Assembly: GCF_014805685.1 (NCBI RefSeq)
Contig: NC_060907.1
Location: 2,240,197-2,304,196, forward strand
Length of the DNA stretch: 64,000 nt
Origin: Silurus meridionalis
Lineage: Eukaryota > Chordata > Actinopteri > Siluriformes > Siluridae
Reading direction: 5' to 3'
Of the stretch, positions 53,820-64,000 are shown piece after piece. Within the stretch, counting starts at the first letter, position 1, and the number at the start of each line of letters is the position of its first letter. The notes beneath the pieces were generated by a model. It was not told the DNA's origin. It saw only the letters and a program-made list of their open reading frames with translations, and made no database searches. Position numbers and translations under genes: made by a program.

Positions 53820-54013
53820 AATTGACAGAAACAAAGACAACTGTGAATTAGGACACAATAAAATAATGATTAATAATAAGACAGGGATGGAGACACTGAC
53901 TGGGTGCTTTGTGGTGAAAAGCACTAATATACTTATTCATGCACTGAACACGACTCACCTGAGATCAGTAGGAGAAACATCAGACAAAATTGGGGCTCCA
54001 TTTTGAGGGACAT
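44092..54013 (-). CDS. Gene E: type I CD22-like receptor with a reduced tail and no first exon
   Basis: Exons on the minus strand: 54013-53959 (signal), 49240-48902 (V), 48370-48122 (C2), 47398-47150 (third Ig), 47035-46960 (transmembrane), 46883-46841 (basic tail), 46730-46646 (tyrosine exon), 44114-44092 (terminal, ends EEYEI). The frame is open: 372 residues, though the last exon is a guess across a LINE-filled 2.5-kb intron. The transmembrane segment is two residues shorter and has a histidine (VGLFGHAALLSALFWLR). Tyr348 (LYSAL) stays but VYHTL has become VLHTC. In the V F strand, YCFRF of the others is YYLKF, so the arginine at the usual sialic-acid position of siglecs is lysine and the cysteine is gone. 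The non-coding first exon present in A-D is deleted. Intron 1 holds a 4.1-kb LTR element. Confidence 0.65.
44285..44340 (-). pseudogene. Remnant of a type II tail exon
   Basis: The minus strand has TTTCTCATCCCAGTCCTCCT, as in the D and F tail exons, but the reading frame and the tyrosine are lost (TACTACTGCAATATG for GACTACTGCAATGTG). It lies between the terminal exon and the rest of gene E, so the gene E 3' end is a mosaic of both types. Confidence 0.55.
44540..46090 (+). mobile_element. L2-type LINE 3' portion, with a nested repeat
   Basis: The plus strand from 44,617 encodes LKCLRDFKLPSQVLKSFYTC, SITSWFGNSTMQDRQALQRM and RARKIVKDLSLPNNRLFSLL, the end of an L2/Rex-like reverse transcriptase. 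The 3' tail ending TGACAAAAAAAATTTGATTTG is at about 46,040-46,090. A second repeat (about 45,385-46,035) interrupts it. Confidence 0.65.
45385..46037 (+). mobile_element. (TTGAA)n-tailed interspersed repeat nested in the LINE
   Basis: Runs from about TTTTAGTTATGCTGCCATAG to AATTGAATTGAAT, including (TC)n at 45,502-45,543 and the GCTTTGAGCCAATGTTC region shared with 42,180-42,440. The LINE sequence resumes directly after it. Confidence 0.5.
46365..46500 (-). mobile_element. RTE-type LINE fragment
   Basis: The minus strand encodes EQVEKILETWRYMLERRGMK and a KTEYMCL motif, as in 61,540-61,735. Confidence 0.6.
47490..47740 (-). pseudogene. Dead extra Ig exon of gene E
   Basis: The minus strand reads an Ig domain with VTLTCSSDTNPPVKSCIWYK, KISSEDSGEFKCKCSNEV and a good donor (GTAAGT after 47490). 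It carries TGA in place of a serine codon just before VTLTC, and its acceptor TTTAGATCC has become TTTATTTTCC. Because neighbouring Ig exons are phase 1-1, skipping it leaves gene E in frame. Genes D and F hold an even more damaged relative. Confidence 0.7.
49376..49940 (+). repeat. Left LTR, 565 bp
   Basis: TG...CA ends. It includes CATATAAACCGCTC, a likely TATA-type promoter near 49,493, and AATAAAG near 49,888 as a possible polyadenylation signal. Confidence 0.85.
50020..50560 (+). pseudogene. Gag-like fragment in the non-autonomous element
   Basis: The frame from 50,020 contains FRARFSGDRAEWGEFLQNVN and SSSYPTERAKI, like the capsid N-terminus of fish Ty3/Gypsy gag (FxGD...FL...YP.ERAKI). 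The match continues one frame over as FLSLASESWSTTGGEFSSC and FIQLLTRELG. No zinc knuckle follows. It would bind the element RNA or capsid of a helper if functional, which I doubt given the frame change. Confidence 0.55.
50500..52880 (+). repeat. GC-rich degenerate tandem-repeat block inside the LTR element
   Basis: Several repeat arrays in series: about 30-bp units reading VLQESPAPFQ at 50,690-50,820; 30-bp units reading SLSPSDPVSS at 50,840-51,000; longer units with CCGAGACTGCGAAAG at about 51,420-51,730; and about 60-bp units reading VSAEGVAPLQ at 52,200-52,620. Units are multiples of three, so long proline- and serine-rich frames stay open (320 residues from 50,223; 341 residues from 52,057), but not one frame throughout. 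This block takes the place of pol. Confidence 0.75.
52891..53455 (+). repeat. Right LTR, 565 bp
   Basis: Same length as the left LTR, differing from it by about a dozen mostly C/T or A/G changes and no indels that I can see. Confidence 0.85.
53680..53815. repeat. (GATA)n, (TA)n and (CA)n tracts in gene E intron 1
   Basis: GATA 53,680-53,743, TA about 53,767-53,782 and CA 53,784-53,815. Gene C carries its Tc1 element at the corresponding place. Confidence 0.85.
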
Positions 54014-54029
54014 CACTACTAAATGTTCT

Positions 54030-54435
<406 letters not shown>

Positions 54436-54439
54436 ATTC

Positions 54440-55351
54440 CTCCGTTCTAAATTCTCTCTTTTTCAGCTTGATTGTTATGGTGCTGTTTTTCTATGTAAGT
54501 CTTTGCGTATCATTTTTTTTTTTTTCTGCTTTGCATTTTCATGAGAAGATTGAGATTTTTTTCACATTCTTAAATGTTTTGTTCCTTTTAAAGTTGTGGA
54601 ATCTTGTTTAATATTTTTTTTTTATTTATTTATTTTTTTTTGGGACATTCTAATTAAAGAATGAAATTTCCAACTTGTCCAAGTCTGTATCTGCTTTTTC
54701 AGCTTTTAAATGTTTATTTGAGTGAAAAAAAAAATACAAAATGATATTTAAAGCTTTGCTTATGCCCAGAAATTCTACTCAGAAGGTCAAGAAGGTTTTA
54801 GCAAACGTCATAAGAGCAACATCATAATGTTTACATCATCAACAGTAAAAAATAAATAAAAATATAAGTAATGAAATAATAAAAAAAAACATCACTTCAC
54901 TGCTTTAAATGAGTTTATAGCAGTTATTACTTTAGATTCATCAGTACAAACACATGAGCTGCTTAAATCTATAACACTGACCTGCAGTTTACAGTTTAGA
55001 GAAAGTAATACATCAGAAATATAATCAGTAATGTTAGATGACTAGCATGTTGCTAACAAAACACACTATCTGCATTGAAAGACTGATATTCTGTAATTCC
55101 TGCTACATGTGCCAGGGGGCAGTGGTGGTGTAATGACACTCCAGTCTGAATTGATTCTTGTCAGCTCTAATGGCACTTTAAAGATCATATTTGTCCTTCA
55201 GGTAGTCACTAACATCACCTGAGACATGCAGGAGAGCAGAACTTCAGAGTTCAGAGTTTATCATAGATTTGTTTGAAGTAATTTAATATTGGTTTAGCAA
55301 ATATTTTAGGGTGGTAACTCCACTTGAACATATTAAACTGGCACTTAAAAC

Positions 55352-55412
<61 letters not shown>

Positions 55413-55526
55413 GTTTGAAAGGATTAAAACAGTTTTAAATGGCTGTAAGTTGTTGATGTTGCTGGTGTAAAGAAGTGATTCAGCTTCTCCACTTCAGTGA
55501 GGAGTTCTCTCTATTCATCAGCTGTT
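54440..55526. other. Intergenic DNA between genes E and F
   Basis: Near copy of 27,130-28,240 between C and D, including the (CA)n at about 55,358-55,410. No gene. Confidence 0.6.
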
Positions 55527-56157
55527 TCAGGACTTTTTCATCATCATGTTCCTGATAGTCTGGAAGAAAACACACACAAGAACATCAGAAATGTGTGTTA
55601 AAGAAGAACATGTTACTAACATTTATTACATCAGCTGTGTATTGTAACTCACATCATCGAATGAAAAGAAGTCACATGATCACATTACTCTAATCAAATA
55701 GTGGTTTTGAGTTTAAAAGCTAAAACTCACTTCCACATTGCAGTAGTCAGAAGTGAGCGTGTCATCAGGAGGACTGGGATGAGAAACCTGTGCTGCATGC
55801 ATCTTGTCTTTAGCCCTCAGCCCAACGTTCTGCAGAGATGAGGGGTGAAGAACATGAGCAGGTTCTGCTGAAGATCTTTACAGTAAGAGTTTATTAGGAA
55901 CAAAGCAGCCACCTGATGGACATGTCTGTATTAACTCACCTGATAGTCACCTTCATCTGGATTATTCTTCCGTCTCCTGCATCTGCTCACATAAATTCTA
56001 ATTGTTATTCATCGTAAACATCTTCAGAGGAATTAATAACTATTCGATCAGCATATTTATTCTCACCTCAGCCAGATGAATAAAGAAAGAAGAGCTGCAA
56101 GCCCCAAAAGTCCAAGTCCAACAGCCACATACACAATTACAGAGACTGGCGCTAGAA

Positions 56158-56207
<50 letters not shown>

Positions 56208-59200
56208 ATTGTAAATATCCTTATTAGAAAGATGCCTGATCCACCATTAAGTGTAGCTCTAAACAAACAGGACATCTAAACATCTCTCACCATTTATAGT
56301 GATGGACACTGCAGCTGATCTCTCAGAGCCGAGTTTATTCTGAACCTCACAGTAGTACAGTCCACTCTGTAGAGCTCTGTAACTCTGTCCTGATCCTACA
56401 GGTGATGTTTCATTCTCCTTAAACCAGGTGTAGTTCTCCACAGGTGGGTTACCGTCACTGCTGCAGGTCAGATTCCTTGAACTTCCATCCACTATCTCAC
56501 CAGAAGGACTGATAGACACTAAGACATTCTTTGGAGGATCTAACATGGATAGGAAGAAACAATTTAATGTAATTTAGAGATAATATCTGGTTCTGCTCTA
56601 ACTTACCCCAAACTGAGACAGTTCGCGAGTAGAGGGCGGAGACGGACGGAACGAGTGGTAAGACTGCACCTGTAGCTGATGAGACTAATCAGTGTGCTGT
56701 GTATTAGTCCGGAGACTTCAATAAAGAGGAAACAGACACCAAGCAGAGGAGAGCGGAAGAGTCGCCGAAAAGTGATTGAGAGCAGGCGGATGCAGACAGA
56801 AAGGCCGGCCGATACGCGAGCGTGTGGGTGAGACCCGGGGTGAGATCTGGGACTCCGGGGCGAAAGTGGAAGTATATCAGCTCTCAAGCTCTCAACAGGT
56901 GGGTTAGCAGAACTGCTGCAGGTCAGAGTCACAGAACTCTGAAAGATCTACAGAGTTTTGTGATAAGAACGAAAAAAGCATGTCATATCTATTATTCAAT
57001 GATATTATTAGGATTTTGAGCTGCATTTCTGCTTTTGTCCACTTGTCCCACTTGTTTTCCCACGACTGTAGAGTTTCCTTTCTTCTCAGTTTTATTGATT
57101 GCATTTTAACATTGTTTGGCGAGCCGTGTGTTCTCCTCCTGTTTCTCAAGGAGTTCTTTCAACTTTGTATGTGTAATGGTTTTTTCTTTTTTTTTAATCA
57201 ATTAATTGTATTTATTTGTGATTTTGTTTGCTCTGGGAAATGAAATTTCCCCCCATTCCTTATGTTTCCAAAGACACTGAAATTAATTAGTGTTTTCATT
57301 TTTTTCTATATTTAGCATTCTGAACACTAAACACCACCACATTAATAACTTCATTAACAAAACACTTACTGCACAACCATTTCCCACCCTCACTGTATCT
57401 GTACACACTTTCTTGATTTTCTTTCTATACTTGTATACTAGTTTATATACTGTATATCAATATATTATTTTATATATTATCTATAAAGTAAATGGATTAT
57501 AGTTTTCTTTGAAATGAAATAATTCTTTGACCTTTTTTTATCATGTCTAAAAATCAATATATTTATGTTTACTTTCTTGAAACAGTATAATTAGTGTATG
57601 TTTTGAAATACACTGAAATTCAGTTCTAATTCCACAATGAGAAACAATGAAAGAAGCTCAAAGTCACAGTCAGTGTCTCATTACTTTACTTTACATTCAT
57701 TCCTGTGAATATGGAGTGATTTGTTTTATTTACATGTACAGATTATAAGAAGAAGTTAAATAAAACTCACATCTGACACTGAGGTATTGAGCAGGAGATG
57801 GGAGATGTTCAGATCCTCTTACAGCACAGTTATAACTGCCTGCATCCTCACTGCTGACCCTCTGCAGGTGGAGTTCGTTGCTCTTGAAGGTGTTTGTGGT
57901 TAAATCATGTGTGTTTTTGTACCAGATGAATGTTGGATCAGTCAGACTGCAGGTGGTTTTACAGGTCAGAATGACTGATTCTCCCTCTGTCACTTCTGCA
58001 GGAGCGATCAGCTGAAGATCTTAAACAATAAAGAAATCCGCTAAACTCTGCTTTAATTAATAGTTGCTATTTAGAAATAGAGAACTTTTTTTAGGATCTG
58101 AACCACCATTAAAGCTGAAAAGTTTTAAAAAGAAAGAAGTTTTAGGCTTTGATTTATTGTGTTTACATTGAGGTCTTCCATGAACTACAATTAATTCAAA
58201 CAAATGGTATGTTATAAAACAGTGGTCCCAACCCCCGGGCGGCGGACCGGCATCGGTATACATACATTACATTATTTCCGTTTAATTTATTATCTAATTT
58301 ATTATTTATTTATTACACATCTGTCTATGACTCACTCTTGATTCATGTCACGATGCCTCGGTCACATGTCTTACCTCCATCCGCTATCTTCTTAAAGGTG
58401 CTCTGGCCGCTAACACATAATACATTACCGCTAAACTCAAACACCCAAGCAAGCAAAATTAACTAAAAACAAAACAGTGGATTCACGTTCATTATTATAT
58501 TTAGAAAATACTAGTTTTTATGGTTGTATCATTTTATTTTGTTGTCTTTATCCACCACACCCTAAAGGCCGGTCCGTGAAAATATTGTCCGACAATAAAC
58601 CGGTCAGTGGTGCAAAAAAAGGTTGGGGACCGCTGTTATAAAAGACTAAAATAAAGATTATAAGAAGTGTATAAAAGTAACAGAATGAATATAACACCAT
58701 CGTGTGATTTGGTGAAAAGTGCATTACAATCATCTTTTATTTTATCAATTCCTCTCCAAAACTCTCCTTGAAAATAAATAAAAGATTAGATTTTCTCATA
58801 ACCCTGGAGAAAAAAATAATAAAATTTTTTACCAGTGATAGCGATGATTTCGATAAACTGTCATTTTAAAATCAGAACACAATTTGCAATTGTCTTTGCT
58901 TTTCAGGGTGTTTTTACTTCATTACCCATCAGCTACGGAGTGTCACATGGCTCACTAACCGCTCTCACCTGGTTATGCCTGGTTACAACCTATTTAAGTT
59001 TTGTTGGCTGCGTTTCTTGCATTAGCTTTTGTCATGTGTCTCTTATATTACAGTAAATGTTTTTCTGTTGTCCAGAATCCATATTCATGCCTATGTTCAA
59101 TTTAATAATGATATCTCCTATATCTAAAAGATTATCGATGCATCAAATAAGATGATGAAAATAAGAAATAAATAAGATTATTTTATTTACCTGTAACTCC

Positions 59201-61159
59201 GAGTGTAACTCCCGGTTTCCCCAACCATTTTTCCTTCTCTACATTTGTTATGACTCTGAAGCAGTACTTGTGTTCATCTGATTTTTTCACATCACTCAGT
59301 CTGAGGGAAAAGTGATTTTGTTCACCTTCTAAATACTCCACTCGGCCTGAGTAACCTGGATCATCACGCAGATCAGTCAGCTCTTTATCTGGAGCTGGGT
59401 CTATTACCCAAAATGTTTTGGTCACTGTAACATCTGTTGGATGTGTGTGAATGATGCTCATAAACACTGTAGAACCTTTTAAAGCACAAAGCTGTGTTTT
59501 GTTGTGTATCACACTCCATTCATTTCCAAGAGCTTCTGAAACATGACACATGATTGGTGGTTATTTTCCTGAGCTCCATAAAACAGTTATCTTAAAGCTT
59601 CACTTCTCTAGAATAGAGTATAACATTTACCAGTGGTTTAACAACAACATTATTACTATTATTGTTAGAAATATCAAGTGCCTGTGTGAAAACATGTGCA
59701 AACATAGAAACACAGTACAATAAGTATAAAAAAAAAAGAATAGAGAATAGAAAATGGTCATAGTCAATTTGAATGCAGTGGAAACTAGTACATAGAGCCA
59801 TTGTGGTGAGAAGTGCACATGCATCGTCCAAAACATTTTAAAACAGAATGCACAAAGAAGGAATTTATTTTGTATTTGTGTGTATGTTTGAGTCCAGCCA
59901 ATGACCTAAAGAGTCTGATAGCTTGTGGGAAGAAACTGTTGCAGAATCTGTTTATAATGGGTGTGTTCGGTCTTCATTGCTACTGGTTTTAAAGATTCAG
60001 GCTGTGGTGATTAAAGATTTCTATAATGGAAAGTACAAGAATCAGCTCTCCTCACTTTCTACTGCGGGTGCTTGCAGTCTGAAAGAGTGCAATTTCCAAG
60101 CCAGCTTCGTAGAAGGCTATGAAGTTGCCTTTCAGGAACTCGAGCTGTGTCGCAATACTTTGGAAACGCTTCCACCTTGCTACAGCTCTGAATCGCGTGT
60201 GTAATTTGTCCAATTAAAGGCGCGGCATCACCGGAGGGGTGACATCATGATCAGTTAGCTATAAAAAGCACATGGAGTGAAGCCGACGGCAGCTTCTGTT
60301 TGTTTATGACGCACTCTGTGTGTATTTTGTTATTGTTTGTCTATTTTTTGTTAAAAAAAAAAAATGAAGGCTTTGAAAAAGACTAAGCACACTCTCAAGC
60401 TGTGCCTTTGGGTAGCTTGCATGGAAGCGGAGCACAATATTTTGGTTCTCGAGGAAACCCACTGCAAGCACTGCGCTCGCGTGTCTATGTGATCGCTCTG
60501 CTCCCGATGTGCACTCAATAATAATTTTTAGAATTATTGAGGCTGTGTGCATATAATGCATTGATAAATCCTAAAGATTTGTTAAATATCACAGTTCAGT
60601 CTCTGATCTAAAATCAGCTCAAGCCACAACTGACTGACCACATTGGAGAGTTTTTGAGCATGAACCGCCTTTTTAAGGTCGTGCCACAACATCTCAATAG
60701 GATTCAGGTCAGGACATTGACTAGGCCATTCCAAAGTTATTCAGATATTCAGAGGTGGACTTGCTGGTGTGTTTTGGATTATTGTCCTGCTGCAGAACCC
60801 AAGTTTGCTTCAGCTTGACCACACAAACAGATGGCCAGACATTCTCCTTCAGGATTCTCCTTTAGCAGACTTAATGGTTCCATTTATCACAGCAAGTCTT
60901 CCAGGTCCTGAAGCAGCAAAACAGCCCCAGACCATCACACTACCACCACCATATTTTACTGTCGGTATATGTTGTTTTTTTCTGAAATGTGGTGGTACTT
61001 TTACGCCAGACGTAATGGGACGCACACCTTCCACAAAGTTTAACTTTATAACCACTTCCAGACTAATAGATTTCAATCACTTTCTTTCTCATTTGGAGCT
61101 CCGCATGATGTGTAGCTTTGGAGGATCTTTTGGTCCACTTATATATATATGTTTCTGTG

Positions 61160-61240
<81 letters not shown>

Positions 61241-61420
61241 AAAACAACTCTGAATGAAGACACAATAAAATAAAGATTTGTGGTAATATGCTTATGCATG
61301 CACTAAACAAGTCGCAACTAAAGCAAGGGGGTGAATTCTATCAATGATGAAAATGTGCCACTTACCTGAGATCATTAGGAGTAAAATCAGACAAAAATGG
61401 GGTGCCATTTTGAGGAACAT
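55527..61420 (-). CDS. Gene F: intact type II CD22-like receptor, close copy of gene D
   Basis: Exons on the minus strand: 61420-61366 (signal MFLKMAPHFCLILLLMIS), 59535-59191 (V), 58019-57771 (C2), 56539-56291 (third Ig), 56151-56067 (transmembrane), 55982-55940 (basic tail), 55829-55731 (tail), 55559-55527 ([10 protein letters not shown] then TGA). The frame is open: 385 residues. The V domain differs from D by a single residue that I can see. The tail has YQNV (Tyr341) and SDYCNV (Tyr371), possible Grb2 and ITIM-type sites. In the third Ig domain F has EVQNKLGSERSAA, like the type I genes, where D has [13 protein letters not shown]. The signal exon differs from D at several residues. The promoter exon would lie beyond the right edge. 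Introns carry the shared hAT MITE and a Tc1 relic. Confidence 0.8.
56158..56203. repeat. (CA)n beside the gene F transmembrane exon
   Basis: A (TG)n tract on the gene strand directly before the acceptor, as in D. Confidence 0.9.
56600..56945 (-). pseudogene. Broken extra Ig exon in gene F
   Basis: Same broken exon and insert as at 29,330-29,690 in gene [17 protein letters not shown] and then foreign sequence. Confidence 0.65.
58220..58635. mobile_element. hAT-type MITE in gene F, same insertion as in gene D
   Basis: The inverted-repeat ends and TTATAAAA duplication match the copy at 30,883-31,297, so it was present before the D and F duplication. The two copies differ at only a few bases. 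Confidence 0.8.
60640..61135 (-). mobile_element. Tc1-like transposon relic in gene F intron 1
   Basis: The minus strand shows [20 protein letters not shown] and other Tc1 pieces with frameshifts. It is related to the relic at 13,731-14,570 in gene B, and the two may descend from the same insertion. Confidence 0.65.
61141..61237. repeat. (TA)n microsatellite
   Basis: Nearly pure TA, between the Tc1 relic and the gene F signal exon. Confidence 0.9.
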
Positions 61421-61539
61421 CATTAATATAGGTTCTAAACAAAAAAATATTATTTAATTAAAAATAAAAATGACTTGCAAAAAGTTCAAAATAGATCAAA
61501 CCATTTTTTTTTTTAGTTAAGAAAAATATTTGTTACTCA

Positions 61540-62010
61540 TAATACACATGTACTTTGTCTTATTTCTACTGACTTTCATTCCCCTTCTCTCAAGCATATC
61601 CAGCACATACCTCCACCTCTCCAGGCTCTTCTCAACCTGCTCCCTACTTTTACCACAAATCACAATATAATCCGCAAGCATCATAGTCAAAGAAGTCTCC
61701 TGTCTGAAATCTTCCGTCAACTTGTCCATCACCACTGCAAACAGGAAAGGGTTTAGAGCTGATCCTTGATGCAGTTCTACCTACACCTTGAACCAGTCTG
61801 TCGTTCCTACTGCACACTTTACTGCTGTCACACTGTCCTCATAAATGTCCTGCTCCACCCTCACATACTTCTCTGACACACCTGACTTCCTCATACAATA
61901 CCACAACACCTCTCTCCACCCTGTCGTACACTTTCTCTAATTCCACAAATACACAATGCAACTCCTTCTGACCTTCTCTATACTTCTCCATTAACATTCT
62001 CAAAGCAAAT
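61540..62010 (-). mobile_element. RTE-type LINE fragment upstream of gene F signal exon
   Basis: The minus strand encodes EQVEKSLERWRYVLDMLERR and a KTKYMCI motif, the end of the RTE reverse transcriptase domain, with a piece of the palm further right. It occupies the same place as the fragment at 15,140-15,810 next to the gene B signal exon. Confidence 0.65.
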
Positions 62011-62029
62011 AATGCCTCTATAGTACAAA

Positions 62030-62605
62030 TGCTATCTGAGGAAATGCATATGGTAATGGAAAGGTCTCTGGACAGATAGCATGACTGTTTTGAGGTATAT
62101 ACGGAATGAAAACAGAAGATTTCAAACCTTTGTTGCCAACCGTCTGAATGTCATCAGAGGTGCATCGGAGGTGTCTCAGTGGAACTACATAGGCACAAAA
62201 CTAAATCCTGCTGACTGTGCCTCACCGGGACTGCACATTGATACATTTCTGAAAGATCAGTCCTGGATGGTCAGTGCTGGCCAGACCCTCCATCCAAACT
62301 CGTCTTCTCCCCAGATGATTCTGAATTAGGATCTATTAGCCTATTCTACCTCCAGGGTTGTTTGCAAAGGAAGATTTGTATGTCAGATGCTGCTGGAGGC
62401 AAGTGAAATTCATTGCCGATCTGTTCTGGAAGCGCTAGGTCCAAGAATATCTACCTCTTCTACAGACACGGTAAAAGTGTACCCGCGTCATACGCAACTT
62501 CCAACAAGGAGACATTGTACTGGTAGCAGATGTCGCCGCACCACGAGAATCATGGATGTTAGCCCAAGTCACTGAAGCCCTCCCTGATTCTAAAGTCTTG
62601 GTCAA
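62030..62605 (+). mobile_element. BEL/Pao retroelement pol fragment
   Basis: The plus strand reads TVLRYIRNENRRFQTFVANR, EVSQWNYIGTKLNPADCASP and DTFLKDQSWM, as in the RNase H to integrase link of BEL/Pao. After a deletion it reads VQEYLPLLQTR and RNFQQGDIVLVADVAAPRES, as in its C-terminal domain. Stops and the missing integrase core make it inactive. No LTR found nearby. Confidence 0.7.
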
Positions 62606-62790
62606 GTCAAGTTTATTTCTATAATGCTTTTTACAACAGACATTGTCTCAAAGCAGCTTTACAGAAATCAACAGTCAAGGTGAACGGTGTGCATTTATCC
62701 CTGATTAGCAGCCTGCGGCAGGGAAAAATCTTGGTTCACAGGGTGCGACTTCAAACCCTAAGGAGCCAACTTCAGAGACCTGTCAGCCAG
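62605..62790 (-). mobile_element. Fish interspersed repeat (same family as 45,800-46,037)
   Basis: TCAAGTCAAGTTTATTTCTA and CAAAGCAGCTTTACAGA are the reverse of the CTGCTTTG...TACAAATAAA end of that family. Confidence 0.5.
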
Positions 62791-63324
62791 TTCTCTTGCT
62801 GGTAGAAGGCCAGCAACCTGAAGTTGCCTAGGCCAATGTGGACTTGTGCACGTGTTTACACTCACACAGATGCATACACTGATTATTTGCTTACAATAAA
62901 TTGTAATTTGTAAATAGATCATGGCTCTTTAGAGAATTTTGTATTTGATTTGATTATAGCTTGGGGGGATATGTAAGAGACATTTTTTTTGGTTAAAGGT
63001 AAAATGGTAATATGTGCTATAGGAGCACCAATATCCTTTAGTTGTCACTTTTATTTTGAATAGGACTTTTAGTTTAATAGAGCTTAAGAGGGCCTCGAAG
63101 TTAAGATGGCCGCCGCTCACCCTTTGATTTTAAGATAGAGAACAGAGGAAAGAATAATAGTATAAATTATATGTAATAGAATAGAATAATATGAAAACAA
63201 TAATAGTCACAAATATTTCACGTTTCTAATAGTTTTGACTTTTGAATAGAAAGACAAAACCAAAAATAAAACCAACAACAGTGTTAGTATTTACCCAATG
63301 GCCTTTCACAGTATATTGCTTATA

Positions 63325-63574
63325 CAGTGGAACCTCGGTTACGAACGCCCCGGCATACGTATAATTCCGGTTACGAATCGCAGTTCATCAAAATTTTTGC
63401 CCCTGGTTACGAACAAAATTTCGGGATATGAACGTCGCGCACCAAAAAATCACAGGCAAGTCGGTTCTTTTTTTATCGCCACCCACGCTCTATCCACGCG
63501 TATCGGGATACGAACTTTTTAGGTTACGAATAAAGTACCGGAACCAATTAAATTCGTAACCCGAGGTTCCACTG
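63325..63574. mobile_element. Tigger-like MITE, 250 bp, with TA target duplication
   Basis: Ends CAGTGGAACCTCGGTTACGA and the inverse GTAACCCGAGGTTCCACTG, flanked by TA. The gene B region has the empty site CTTATACAAATC near 16,103, which confirms the boundaries exactly. Confidence 0.85.
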
Positions 63575-64000
63575 TACAAATCTCAACTTGCCTAATTGGC
63601 TTTCCACAATGCTACATAATGACATCAGTGGCCTTCAATAGTCACAGCTACAAAGCCTCATGTTCAAACTGTCTCATTCCAGAACTCTCATTTTTCAAAG
63701 TGTGCAGAACAATTTCTAATTCTGTGTGGGAAAAAACACCACTCCAACACTGGTGTTTATCACACGTGTGTACACACAGATGTAACTATATACAGTTATC
63801 AATCCTACAGATTCTCTACATGACTCTGTTCCTGCACAAACACATTCATTTACATAAAACAACATCCCCAAATCACCATATACACTAAATAACTTCATTT
63901 AAAGTGTGATTATATGGATATATTTTGTTTTATTGTTGCAAATATATTAATATATAATCTTGTAGCCACATTTAGAGTTTGTAATTTGTTATAAAACAGA
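63575..64000. other. Gene F intron 1, right end of window
   Basis: Matches 16,730-17,050 upstream of gene B. By analogy the gene F non-coding first exon should begin roughly 240-300 bp beyond the window. Confidence 0.5.

Overview
The window looks like a piece of a teleost fish chromosome. It has intron-rich immunoglobulin-superfamily genes with vertebrate splice sites, very dense microsatellites, and fish-type transposons (Tc1/mariner, hAT, Tigger-like MITEs, L2 and RTE LINE fragments, Ty3/Gypsy and BEL/Pao pieces). A catfish or another otophysan is a reasonable guess from the style of the repeats, but I cannot prove it from the sequence.

Six related receptor genes, all on the minus strand, form a tandem array. 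I call them A (2.1-7.1 kb), B (10.9-17.5 kb), C (19.8-26.6 kb), D (28.2-40.9 kb), E (44.1-54.0 kb) and F (55.5-61.4 kb, promoter beyond the right edge). Each reads, 5' to 3' on the minus strand: non-coding exon, signal-peptide exon, V-type Ig exon, C2 Ig exon, second C2-like Ig exon, transmembrane exon, a short basic tail exon, a tyrosine-motif exon and a tiny terminal exon. The Ig exons are all phase 1-1. The V domain resembles the fish 'B-cell receptor CD22-like'/sialoadhesin-like family. Two classes alternate. Type I (A, B, C, E) has YxxL tyrosine motifs. Type II (D, F) has a different V domain and YQNV/SDYCNV motifs. C+D and E+F are copies of one two-gene unit, and remnants between A and B and between B and C suggest that type II genes once stood there too.

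State of the genes: C, D and F have fully open splice-joined frames (372, 386 and 385 residues). E is also open (372 residues) but has lost the conserved non-coding first exon and promoter, one tyrosine, and the V-domain F-strand arginine. A has two single-base homopolymer contractions that cut off the tail. B has no visible V exon (a Tc1 relic and LTR sequence lie there instead) and a stop codon before its tyrosine motifs.

Mobile elements sit mostly in intron 1 of each gene: a Tigger-like element with a nested solo LTR (A), LTR and Tc1 relics (B), a nearly intact Tc1 transposon (C), a 3.9-kb truncated Gypsy element plus a solo LTR (D), a young 4.1-kb non-autonomous LTR element with a perfect 5-bp target duplication (E), and Tc1 and RTE relics plus a BEL/Pao fragment (F). 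The 40.9-44.0 kb stretch between D and E is mostly anonymous AT-rich DNA and old repeats. I see no rRNA, tRNA or CRISPR arrays.

The receptors are probably leukocyte surface proteins. A PU.1/IRF-type composite site (exact at D, one mismatch at A-C) lies a little over 200 bp upstream of the first-exon donor, consistent with myeloid or B-cell expression (inference).
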